A stretch of DNA of 7,631 nucleotides from an uncultured Leptotrichia sp. GTDB lineage: Bacteria > Fusobacteriota > Fusobacteriia > Fusobacteriales > Leptotrichiaceae. Below are positions 1-5,830 of the stretch, piece by piece (the first letter of the stretch is position 1; every line of letters begins with the position of its first letter). The stretch covers positions 1 to 7,631 of the forward strand of contig CALIJH010000098.1 of the NCBI GenBank assembly GCA_938017765.1, in the 5' to 3' direction. The notes under the pieces were generated by a model. The model was given only the letters and a program-made list of their open reading frames with translations. It was not told the DNA's origin and made no database searches. Position numbers and translations under genes: made by a program.

Positions 1-310
<310 letters not shown>

Positions 311-380
311 AAAAAAATATATATATACTTTCTTACTACTACTATTTATTTCTCATTGTCTTATTCAGATAATGATTAGA

Positions 381-496
381 GTTTGGTGATGATAGCAACA
401 GGGATACACCCGGTAACATTTCGAACCCGGCAGTTAAGTCTGTTTACGCCTAAGATACTTAGATACCTTCTAGGGAAAATCGGTAGTCGCCAAACT
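381..496 (+). rRNA. 5S ribosomal RNA
   Basis: This is a complete 5S rRNA of about 115 bases. The terminal helix is formed by GTTTGG at 381-386 and CCAAAC at 490-495. The conserved loop and helix segment reads CGAACCCGGCAGTTAAG near 422-438, as expected in bacterial 5S. The gene lies about 70 bases after 23S and 28 bases before tRNA-Asn, so the three belong to one operon. A 6-bp hairpin (CTTTTT at 495-500 with AAAAAG at 504-509) sits at its 3' edge and may guide processing. The ends are uncertain by one or two bases. Confidence 0.95.
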
Positions 497-524
497 TTTT
501 CTTAAAAAGGAAATATATGTGTGT

Positions 525-601
525 GTCTCCGTAGCTCAGTCGGTTAGAGCATTTGGCTGTTAACCAAAGGGTCGTTGGTTCGAGTCCAACCGGGGACGCC
601 A
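525..601 (+). tRNA. tRNA-Asn (anticodon GUU)
   Basis: The cloverleaf folds fully. The acceptor stem pairs GTCTCCG (525-531) with CGGGGAC (591-597), including one G-T pair. The anticodon stem pairs TTTGG (552-556) with CCAAA (564-568), and the loop is CTGTTAA, placing anticodon GTT at 559-561. The T arm is GTTGG-TTCGAGT-CCAAC. The discriminator base is G598, and CCA at 599-601 is encoded. The anticodon reads AAC and AAU codons (asparagine). It is the last gene of the rRNA operon, directly followed by a T run. Confidence 0.97.
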
Positions 602-635
602 CTTTTTTTATTTGATATTTAAATGGAGATTGTTT

Positions 636-690
636 AAAAAATGAAGGGTAGATCTTTTATTGAGGAATTATACTTCATTTTTTTTCTTTT
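636..690 (+). terminator. Candidate terminator of the rRNA-tRNA operon
   Basis: AAAAAATGAAG at 636-646 is perfectly complementary to CTTCATTTTTT at 673-683. The loop is 26 bases, and a T-rich tract follows to 690. The position, 35 bases after tRNA-Asn and before an independent promoter, fits a terminator. The weak points are the large loop and the mostly A-T stem. The 3' arm also contains the proposed -35 box of the next gene, so the hairpin and that promoter share sequence. Confidence 0.45.
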
Positions 691-702
691 ATTTGGTATA
701 AT
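674..702 (+). promoter_or_regulatory. Predicted sigma-70-type promoter of the S1-protein gene
   Basis: A perfect -10 box TATAAT lies at 697-702. With a 17-base spacer, the -35 position is TTCATT at 674-679, only a partial match to TTGACA. Transcription would start near 709, giving a leader of roughly 37 bases before the ATG at 746. A strong SD (AAGGAG-type, 733-738) precedes that start by 7 bases. Confidence 0.6.
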
Positions 703-745
703 AATAAAGTGAAGTAAAAGACCATACTGTCTAAGGAGATATAAA

Positions 746-2554
746 ATGAGTGAATTTAATGATTTGTTTGAGGAAATGTTGAATGATTATTTACCTGAAG
801 AAAAGAAGTCAGGAGACATTGTAGAAGCCGTTATTGTGAGAAAAGATAATGATTTTGCATATCTGGATTTGAATGGAAAACAGGAAGGAAGAATATTAAT
901 TAGAGAAGTAGAGAACTATAATATAGGAGACACTATCGAAGTGAAAGTATTGAGAAACGATGAAGAAAACGTAATAGTGTCTAAATTTTTACTTGATAAA
1001 GCTAAAGAATTTGCAACTTTGGCTGAAGGAGAAATAGTTACAGGAGTTGTATCTAAAAAGATAAAAGGAGGGTATTCAGTTAAAGTAGGTAAAAATGATG
1101 CTTTTTTACCATTTTCACTCTCAGGTTTTGAAAGAAATAATGACCATATAGGAGAAAAATTTAAATTTATAATAAAAGAAAAAACGAGAAATAATTTGAC
1201 AATTTCAAGGTCTGATTTAGTAAAAAAGGAAGAAGAAGATTTTTTTAAATCAGTTAATATAGGAGATACTGCAACAGGTAAAGTAAAAGAAATACTTGAT
1301 TTCGGTATAATTGTGGATTTAGGAGCGACAACAGGGTTTATACATATTTCAGAAATATCATGGGAACAGGTAGATGATTTAATAGAAAAATTTGGTATAA
1401 ATGACGAGATAAAAGCAAAAATAATTGAAAAAGATGAAGAGAAAAGAAAGATAAAATTAAGTGTAAAGCAACTGGAAGAAGATCCTTGGATTTCGTTTGC
1501 TGCAAATCACAATGTTGGAGATATTGTTGATGTAAATGTTAGGGAAGTACTTGATTTTGGTTTGATTGTGGACATTGATAGAAATAATGGTTTTATCCAT
1601 ATTTCCGAGTTGGCATGGAACCATGTAGGAGATGCTTTAAAAAATTATAAGCAGGGAGATAGAATTAAAGCTAAGATTATTGACATTGATAATGAAAAGA
1701 AAAACTTGAAATTAAGTATTAAACAGCTGTCGGAAAATCCGTGGAATGCTGTAAAAGAAAAGTATGTGATTGGAGATATACTTGAAAAACCTATTTCTGA
1801 AATTTTTGAATTTGGATTATTGATAGAACTTGAAAAAGATGTTGACGGATTATTGCATGTTTCTGATTTAGGATACAGAAGAATTTCAAATTTAGGATCC
1901 AAATATAAAGTTGGAGATGTAATCAAATTTAAAATTATAAACTTCAATGATGAAAAAAACAGAATATCATTAAGTACAAAAGCATTACTTGATGATGTAT
2001 GGGATAAAATAGAAGAATTTTACAGTATTGACGATATAATAAAAGGTAAAGTGATAAATGTTCAGGAATATGGTATATTTATTGAAACAAAAGAAGGAAT
2101 AGAAGTATTTATCCATAGAAATGAATTTTCATGGGATAAAAATAATAAGGCAGAATATAATGTGGGAGATGAAGTAGAATTTAAGATAATTTCTATTGAT
2201 AAAAATGAAAAGAAAATAGGTGGAAGTATAAAACAACTGGTGATATCTCCTTGGAAAGAAGCAGCGGAACAGTATAAAATAGGTAATAAAGTGAAGGTCT
2301 GTATTACGGAAATACTCGAAAATGGCGTACTTGTAAAATTAACTGACAGATTTAACGGACTGATACCTAAGAGAGAATTGACAGAAGAATTTTTGAAGGA
2401 TATTTCTGAAAAATTTTCTGTAGGGGATGAAGTTGAAGCTGTAGTTACAGAGCTTAATGAAAAGAAAAAATCTATTATCCTTTCTGTGAGAAAAATAGGG
2501 GAAATAGAAGAAAAAAAGGAACTTGAAGAATTGATGAAAATTTATGGAGTATAA
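746..2554 (+). CDS. rpsA: Ribosomal protein S1 homologue with seven S1 RNA-binding repeats
   Basis: This 602-residue protein consists almost wholly of S1 (OB-fold) repeats, at about residues 22-80, 93-155, 172-241, 257-327, 342-412, 428-497 and 512-583. Repeat 1 is divergent. Repeat 2 carries GVVSKKIKGGYSVKV and AFLPFSL, resembling repeat 2 of E. coli S1. Repeats 3 and 4 have the canonical DFGxIVD and GFIHISE signature, and repeat 5 is similar. The linkers carry a recurring PW-type motif (W248, W333, W419, W503) every 84-86 residues, matching the EDPW and NPW linkers of E. coli S1. E. coli S1 has six repeats in 557 residues, so this protein has one more. The expected role is binding mRNA on the 30S subunit during initiation, in the cytoplasm. 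The start is supported by an SD at 733-738. The gene is single, with its own promoter. A general S1-repeat RNA-binding protein rather than true S1 remains possible. Confidence 0.85.
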   Translation: MSEFNDLFEEMLNDYLPEEKKSGDIVEAVIVRKDNDFAYLDLNGKQEGRILIREVENYNIGDTIEVKVLRNDEENVIVSKFLLDKAKEFATLAEGEIVTGVVSKKIKGGYSVKVGKNDAFLPFSLSGFERNNDHIGEKFKFIIKEKTRNNLTISRSDLVKKEEEDFFKSVNIGDTATGKVKEILDFGIIVDLGATTGFIHISEISWEQVDDLIEKFGINDEIKAKIIEKDEEKRKIKLSVKQLEEDPWISFAANHNVGDIVDVNVREVLDFGLIVDIDRNNGFIHISELAWNHVGDALKNYKQGDRIKAKIIDIDNEKKNLKLSIKQLSENPWNAVKEKYVIGDILEKPISEIFEFGLLIELEKDVDGLLHVSDLGYRRISNLGSKYKVGDVIKFKIINFNDEKNRISLSTKALLDDVWDKIEEFYSIDDIIKGKVINVQEYGIFIETKEGIEVFIHRNEFSWDKNNKAEYNVGDEVEFKIISIDKNEKKIGGSIKQLVISPWKEAAEQYKIGNKVKVCITEILENGVLVKLTDRFNGLIPKRELTEEFLKDISEKFSVGDEVEAVVTELNEKKKSIILSVRKIGEIEEKKELEELMKIYGV

Positions 2555-2590
2555 TAATTAAATTACTTTATAAATTAGAAAATAAAATAT

Positions 2591-2749
2591 AAAAAATACA
2601 TTTATGAGATCTTCTAAATTATATTATTTAAAATAAAAAATAAACGTTTAGAAAAAAATATTTAAGCCATAGGCAAATTTATCATTTTTTTCTCAGTGAA
2701 TAACTATTTTAAATCAATATAATTTATTGAATAAATAAATGTATTTTTT
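2591..2749. repeat. 15-bp perfect inverted repeat in the convergent intergenic region
   Basis: AAAAAATACATTTAT at 2591-2605 is the exact reverse complement of ATAAATGTATTTTTT at 2735-2749, with 129 bases between. The gap from 2555 to 2799 has no gene, and it separates the ends of the convergent S1 and bioY genes. I see no GC-rich terminator in it. A weaker pair, TTCTAAA (2612-2618) and TTTAGAA (2647-2653), lies inside. The A and T runs at the ends would suit bidirectional termination, but the loop is very long. A relic of a small mobile element or chance in AT-rich DNA are the alternatives. Confidence 0.4.
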
Positions 2750-2799
2750 TAATATTCTATTTTTATTTTAGAAAAATTTTTTATTCTTAAAGTTTGTTA

Positions 2800-3366
2800 T
2801 TATTCTTTTACAAATTTCCAAACGAATGGAAGTAATAAAGTCATAAGTACCATTTTGATTATATCTCCGATAATAAATGGAATAAGACCGATTGCTAAAA
2901 TATCTTTTCCCGGTAAAAAAATGGCAAGCTGTATAAGTCCGAAAAAGTATAGTACAAAATGAGCGAGAACTAATACGGGTATTAATTTTACATAAGATTT
3001 TGTCCAACCTTTATCTGCAAAATATCCGCAAATCATCGCTGCAAATAAAAATCCTATAACATATCCTCCACTTGGGAATAAAAAAGGTAATCCGCTTTTA
3101 AAATTAGCGAATACGGGTAATCCGACAGATCCTGCCGTGATATAGGATAATAAAGTTGAAGTACCTAATTTTCTACCATAAGCAAGTCCGATAAGCATAA
3201 CTGCCAAAGTTTGTCCAGTTATAGGAACATATGGTAAAGGTATAGTAAGTTGCGACATAAGGGCAATAAAAATTGTTCCGCTGAGAACAAGAAAAATATT
3301 TTTTGCAAGTTCGTATTCTTTGTTTTTCACTTTAACCAGATTGTTGATTAATATATTTTGATTCAT
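2800..3366 (-). CDS. bioY: BioY, substrate-binding (S) subunit of an ECF-type biotin transporter
   Basis: This 188-residue hydrophobic protein has BioY-family signatures: PLPYVPITGQTLAVMLIG at 43-60, GLPVFA at 82-87, SGGYVIGF at 99-106 and PFIIGDIIK at 163-171. About six membrane segments fit the sequence, and the length is typical. In the known family, BioY binds biotin with high affinity in the cytoplasmic membrane and is energised by the ECF ATPases and EcfT. Those partners are not in this window, so it probably shares a genome-encoded EcfA/EcfT module or works alone. The start is supported by AGGAGGT at 3372-3378 (minus strand), 5 bases before the ATG. The gene is monocistronic here, convergent with the S1 gene and divergent from a TetR-family regulator. 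I found no BirA-type biotin operator upstream. Confidence 0.93.
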   Translation of the reverse strand: MNQNILINNLVKVKNKEYELAKNIFLVLSGTIFIALMSQLTIPLPYVPITGQTLAVMLIGLAYGRKLGTSTLLSYITAGSVGLPVFANFKSGLPFLFPSGGYVIGFLFAAMICGYFADKGWTKSYVKLIPVLVLAHFVLYFFGLIQLAIFLPGKDILAIGLIPFIIGDIIKMVLMTLLLPFVWKFVKE

Positions 3367-3401
3367 TTTCTACCTCCTAAATTTATATCTTTTCCATTAA
3401 A

Positions 3402-3430
3402 AGTATAACTAATAAAATCCAAAAAGTCAA
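3402..3430 (-). promoter_or_regulatory. Predicted sigma-70-type promoter of bioY
   Basis: Read on the minus strand, TTGACT (3425-3430) is followed after exactly 17 bases by TATACT (3402-3407). Each box matches the consensus at five of six positions. The leader from the expected start point to the bioY ATG is about 30 bases, which leaves no room for a riboswitch. The -35 box lies inside one copy of a 9-bp direct repeat, described separately. Confidence 0.75.
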
Positions 3431-3472
3431 GAAAATCGTTGTATTTTGAAAATCAGGAATTTGAAAAGTCAA
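3422..3472. repeat. 9-bp direct repeat AAAAGTCAA, 42 bp apart, at the bioY promoter
   Basis: AAAAGTCAA occurs at 3422-3430 and again at 3464-3472, starting 42 bp apart, about four turns of the helix. The first copy covers the bioY -35 box. A second nearby repeat, TTTGAAAA, occurs at 3445-3452 and 3460-3467. Paired sites at helical spacing could bind a regulator, but the repeats are short and AT-rich, so chance is not excluded. Confidence 0.3.
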
Positions 3473-3497
3473 AAGAGCCATAATGACTGGAAATCTT

Positions 3498-3515
3498 AAA
3501 TTAAAATTTTAATTT
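3498..3515. promoter_or_regulatory. 18-bp AT-only palindrome upstream of the tetR promoter
   Basis: AAATTAAAATTTTAATTT is a perfect 18-bp palindrome ending two bases before the -35 box of the TetR-type gene. Its place and composition fit either an UP element that binds RNA polymerase alpha subunits, or a dyad operator for the divergently encoded regulator. The lack of any G or C makes it a weak operator candidate. Confidence 0.3.
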
Positions 3516-3517
3516 TA

Positions 3518-3546
3518 TTGACAAAAAAATACATAAGAAGTATAAT
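3518..3546 (+). promoter_or_regulatory. Perfect-consensus sigma-70-type promoter of the TetR-family gene
   Basis: TTGACA at 3518-3523 and TATAAT at 3541-3546 are both exact consensus boxes with the ideal 17-base spacer. Transcription would start near 3553, giving a leader of about 68 bases before the GTG at 3621. Such a strong promoter in front of a regulator with a weak initiation site suggests either repression by the regulator itself or limitation at translation. Confidence 0.85.
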
Positions 3547-3620
3547 AAGTTATAAAAGAATATTATTATCAAATACAACTAAATGATTACAATCTGAATA
3601 CAGTGGTTTAATAGATTGGG

Positions 3621-4202
3621 GTGAGAAAAATCGATAAAAAATTGAACGGGACCTACGAAAAAATCTTACAAACTACGATTAAGCTGATTCAGGAGGAAGG
3701 CAGCCAAAAGCTGACGATGAAAAGAGTTGCGGAAAAAGCTAAGGTAAATAAAGCCCTTGTAAATTATCATTTTACAGGAAAGGAGAATTTGATAAAAGAG
3801 GCTGTTTCCGTTATGTCGAAAGATTTATGGACTGTATTTGATGTTTTGGATAATTATGAATTAGATGCACGAATTAGATTTGAAAAATTTCTTATAAATT
3901 TTTTAAAACAGATATTAAAATTTAAGGAGTCGATAAAATATCTATTATATGAAGGTAAATTTTTATTTGATGAACAAAAACAGTTTTCGGCATATTTAAA
4001 AAATATAGGATTACCCAAAATAAAAAAAACGATATTTGAAATTGCCGGAGAAAAAGATAATACAATCGGAGATGTATTGACACTGCAAATTTTTGGCTCA
4101 CTAGTATTGCCTAATATAATTGTTACGGAGAAAAATGATATTTTCAAATTTGTATTGCCTGATATTGAAAAACAGGTACAGGTACTAATGGAAAGACTCT
4201 GA
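3621..4202 (+). CDS. TetR/AcrR-family transcriptional regulator
   Basis: This 193-residue protein has the size and shape of a TetR regulator. The N-terminal DNA-binding domain spans about residues 11-61, with the helix-turn-helix at about 32-51 (VAEKAKVNKALVNYHF, ending in the typical YHF turn before KENL). The remaining helical part, residues 62-193, would dimerise and bind a ligand. It is not conserved enough for me to name an inducer. The gene is divergent from bioY, a common arrangement for a local regulator, but its target is inferred only. The start is GTG at 3621. An in-frame TAG at 3612 leaves little room upstream, and no SD lies at normal distance. GGGGTGAG overlaps the start itself, so ATC at 3630 or TTG at 3642 cannot be fully excluded. 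Met33 would destroy the DNA-binding domain. Confidence 0.88.
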   Translation: MRKIDKKLNGTYEKILQTTIKLIQEEGSQKLTMKRVAEKAKVNKALVNYHFTGKENLIKEAVSVMSKDLWTVFDVLDNYELDARIRFEKFLINFLKQILKFKESIKYLLYEGKFLFDEQKQFSAYLKNIGLPKIKKTIFEIAGEKDNTIGDVLTLQIFGSLVLPNIIVTEKNDIFKFVLPDIEKQVQVLMERL

Positions 4203-4241
4203 AAAACTAATTTTATAATAACTGAACTAATCAGAAAATAT

Positions 4242-4354
4242 TTAAAAAATAAGGCTGTTTCAAAATAAGAAATAAAAATAAAATAAATCAAAAATATTTC
4301 TATTTATTTTTCAAAATCTTAGTAATTTAAATTTGAAACAGTCCTATTTTTTAA
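4242..4354. repeat. 113-bp hairpin element with IS-like inverted ends; also a likely terminator
   Basis: The two ends are near-perfect inverted repeats. TTAAAAAATA (4242-4251) pairs with TATTTTTTAA (4345-4354). GG (4253-4254) pairs with CC (4343-4344). CTGTTTCAAA (4255-4264) pairs with TTTGAAACAG (4332-4341). One unpaired base lies on each side, A4252 and T4342. The interior continues as an imperfect A-rich/T-rich hairpin (about 4266-4322). Ends of the type GGCTGTTTCAAA are common at insertion-sequence termini, and no coding sequence lies inside, so this looks like a MITE or an IS remnant. The stem followed by T6 (4347-4352) would also terminate the TetR-type transcript, and works symmetrically on the other strand. 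Copies elsewhere in the genome would decide between these readings. Confidence 0.65.
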
Positions 4355-4362
4355 TAATATAT

Positions 4363-4391
4363 TTGGATAAATTAATGAAATGTAGTATAAT
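4363..4391 (+). promoter_or_regulatory. Predicted promoter of the M23 peptidase-bactofilin operon
   Basis: TATAAT at 4386-4391 is preceded after 17 bases by TTGGAT at 4363-4368, which matches the first half of the -35 consensus. Transcription would start near 4398. It lies directly after the hairpin element 4242-4354, so the operon appears insulated from the TetR-type gene. Confidence 0.6.
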
Positions 4392-4414
4392 ATATTAAAT
4401 TAAAAAATAAAATT

Positions 4415-4420
4415 AAGGAG
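4415..4420 (+). promoter_or_regulatory. Unusually placed Shine-Dalgarno sequence of the M23 peptidase gene
   Basis: AAGGAG is a good SD, but it ends 26 bases before the ATG at 4447, against the usual 5-10. The frame is closed by TAA at 4432-4434, and no ATG, GTG or TTG lies at proper distance after the SD. The gap contains T7 (4426-4432), which could pair with A8 (4451-4458) just inside the gene. The SD may be unused, or the spacing may be bridged by structure. Confidence 0.45.
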
Positions 4421-4446
4421 AAAGCTTTTTTTAAGTTAACCAAAAT

Positions 4447-5382
4447 ATGGAAAAAAAACGAAAAGTTGAATTAGAAGTCTTAAATACATTAAAAGAAAAA
4501 AAGATGAATGAAGTATTTGGGAAGACAGTAAAAAAAGAAAAGAAAGAACCTAAGAATAAAGCAAAAAAACAGAAAAAGTTTACAGAAGGTATAATTATTC
4601 AGGTTGGTGAAACAGGAACAAAGAGTTATTTGAAAAAGTCCACGCTGGGAAAGAAAAGATTAAAAAGATTAGTTAATATGATAATTTTTTTAATATTTAT
4701 CGGAATGGCAGGAGTAATATGGTTTTTATTTATGAAGTATAAAACTTTTCAATTGTATTTAACCAAGAATAAGGAAGTCTTGGAGAATGGGAAAAAATAT
4801 GAAGAAGAGCTAAAAATGAAAGCTGCTGAATTAAAAAACCTGAAAAATTTAACATTAAGTAATATTAAAAACATACCTGAAGATAAGAAAAATCTGATGT
4901 TTAGTATAATTCCGAGTGGAAATCCTTTACTGGGAGAAATTCATATTACAAGTCCTTTTGGAGAAAGGATTCACCCTATTACAGGAGAGAGAAAATTTCA
5001 TCATGGGATAGACTTAAGGGTTAGTGTAGGTGAACCTGTAGTTGCTACAGCTATAGGGAAAGTCAGTTTTGCAGGAGTAAAAAATGGGTATGGAAATGTG
5101 ATAGTTATAGACCATATGTACGGTTTTCAAACAGCTTATGCTCATTTAAACAAAATATTGGTAAAATCAGGTGAGATAGTCGGGAAAGGTAAAATTATTG
5201 CCGAAGGTGGGAATACAGGTAATTCTACAGGACCACATTTACACTATGAAGTAAGGTATAATGGAACGCCTATCCAACCTAAAAATTTTATAGACTGGGA
5301 TAGTAAAAATTTTAATATAATATTTGAAAACGAAAGGAGTGTGCCATGGGAATATTTTCTAACAATAATGGGAAAGAATTAA
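4447..5382 (+). CDS. Membrane-anchored M23 (LytM-type) peptidoglycan endopeptidase
   Basis: This 311-residue protein is built as follows: a very basic cytoplasmic N-terminus (1-75), one membrane segment (about 76-96), a Lys/Glu-rich probable coiled coil (about 105-140), then a peptidase M23 domain (about 163-285). The zinc-site motifs are intact: H185xxxD189, H233 in YAHL and H264-L-H266. By family comparison H185, D189 and H266 bind zinc and H264 and H233 are catalytic, so an active endopeptidase cutting peptide cross-links in the periplasm is expected. The SPFGERIHPITG segment (169-180) and GNSTGPHLHYEVR (258-270) are typical of the family. The last 37 bases overlap the bactofilin gene, implying translational coupling. 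H. pylori pairs an M23 endopeptidase (Csd1) with the bactofilin CcmA in cell-shape control, so a similar role is inferred. The start region is odd: distant SD and an A8 run at codons 2-4. Confidence 0.92.
   Translation: MEKKRKVELEVLNTLKEKKMNEVFGKTVKKEKKEPKNKAKKQKKFTEGIIIQVGETGTKSYLKKSTLGKKRLKRLVNMIIFLIFIGMAGVIWFLFMKYKTFQLYLTKNKEVLENGKKYEEELKMKAAELKNLKNLTLSNIKNIPEDKKNLMFSIIPSGNPLLGEIHITSPFGERIHPITGERKFHHGIDLRVSVGEPVVATAIGKVSFAGVKNGYGNVIVIDHMYGFQTAYAHLNKILVKSGEIVGKGKIIAEGGNTGNSTGPHLHYEVRYNGTPIQPKNFIDWDSKNFNIIFENERSVPWEYFLTIMGKN
5333..5339 (+). promoter_or_regulatory. Ribosome binding site of the bactofilin gene, inside the M23 gene
   Basis: AAAGGAG lies 6 bases before the ATG at 5346, while the upstream gene runs on to its TAA at 5380-5382. 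This SD fixes the bactofilin start and shows that the 37-bp overlap is real, not a start-choice artefact. Ribosomes finishing the M23 gene would pass over this site, which favours coupled expression. Confidence 0.85.
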
Positions 5383-5750
5383 ATGTTTCCGAGGGAATAA
5401 GTGTAATATCATCAAAAACATATGTCAAAGGGGTAATTGAAACCGATACGATGACACAAATCGAAGGAGTGTTGGAAGGTGATATTAAATGTGATAATAC
5501 CGTCCATGTAAGCAGTGGCGGAAGAATAACAGGTAATATCGTTGCAAAATCAGTATTTGTAGACGGAGAAGTTTCGGGAGATATACTTGCCGAGAAAGTG
5601 GAAATAGGAGAGAAAGGAAAAGTATTGGCAAATGTAGTGTCTACATTGTTCATAATCCAAGAAGGAGGACTATTCGAAGGTAATAAAAAAATGAAAAAAG
5701 CGGAAGCATATATAGAATATGAAGAAGCTTCCGAAAATTCAGAAGAATAA
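5346..5750 (+). CDS. Bactofilin family cytoskeletal protein
   Basis: This 134-residue protein has the bactofilin (polymer-forming, formerly DUF583) fold. A short N-terminal tail (1-16) is followed by a right-handed beta-helix core at about 17-112, made of short repeats such as VIETDTMTQIEGVLEGDIKCD, VHVSSGGRITGNIVAKSVFVDGEVSGDI and VEIGEKGKVLANV, rich in GxIxG turns. An acidic tail (EYEEASENSEE) ends it. Bactofilins polymerise without nucleotide into filaments on the inner face of the membrane and locate cell-wall enzymes. Its position overlapping a membrane-anchored M23 endopeptidase fits this: the basic cytoplasmic tail of the M23 protein could be the contact site for the acidic bactofilin tail, though that contact is my inference. 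The length is normal for the family. The next gene starts 80 bp downstream without a visible terminator. Confidence 0.93.
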   Translation: MGIFSNNNGKELNVSEGISVISSKTYVKGVIETDTMTQIEGVLEGDIKCDNTVHVSSGGRITGNIVAKSVFVDGEVSGDILAEKVEIGEKGKVLANVVSTLFIIQEGGLFEGNKKMKKAEAYIEYEEASENSEE

Positions 5751-5813
5751 AGCACTAATATCTTTATTCATTCAAATACGATACTAAAACTAAAAAAAAT
5801 ATGAAAGAAAAAT

Positions 5814-5820
5814 AGGAGGA
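5814..5820 (+). promoter_or_regulatory. Ribosome binding site of the subtilase autotransporter gene
   Basis: AGGAGGA ends 10 bases before the ATG at 5831 and sets that start, which is also the one that gives a proper lipoprotein signal peptide. The 80-bp gap after the bactofilin gene shows no convincing promoter or terminator, so this gene may be read through from the M23-bactofilin operon. Confidence 0.8.
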
Positions 5821-5830
5821 ATTAGTAAAA

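Noticed and set aside
1645..1947. Minus-strand open frame of 100 codons
   Set aside because: It lies wholly inside the S1-repeat gene, has low-complexity Ser/Ile/Phe/Asn composition typical of antisense AT-rich frames, and shows no recognisable domain.
2768..3007. Minus-strand open frame of 79 codons overlapping bioY
   Set aside because: It is in another frame over bioY, which has clear family motifs and an SD. The residues resemble shifted hydrophobic code with no motif.
3367..3401. Riboswitch or biotin operator in the bioY leader
   Set aside because: The leader from the predicted start point is only about 30 bases, has no stable structure, and no BirA-like palindrome is visible.
3691..3719. 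AGGAGG followed by ATG (codon 33) as an alternative start of the TetR-type protein
   Set aside because: The spacing of 20 bases is too long, and this start would remove the first helices of the DNA-binding domain.
3854..4291. Minus-strand frame of 145 codons antisense to the TetR-type gene
   Set aside because: The translation is Ser/Phe/Ile-rich shadow sequence. It would start within the hairpin element and has no SD or domain.
5312..5755. Minus-strand frame of 147 codons over the bactofilin gene
   Set aside because: It is antisense to a clear beta-helix bactofilin with an SD. No family features are visible in the antisense product.
5801..5815. Five-codon frame ATG AAA GAA AAA TAG before the subtilase gene, a possible leader peptide
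   Set aside because: It has no SD of its own, and such short frames are expected by chance. Its stop overlapping the SD is probably accidental.
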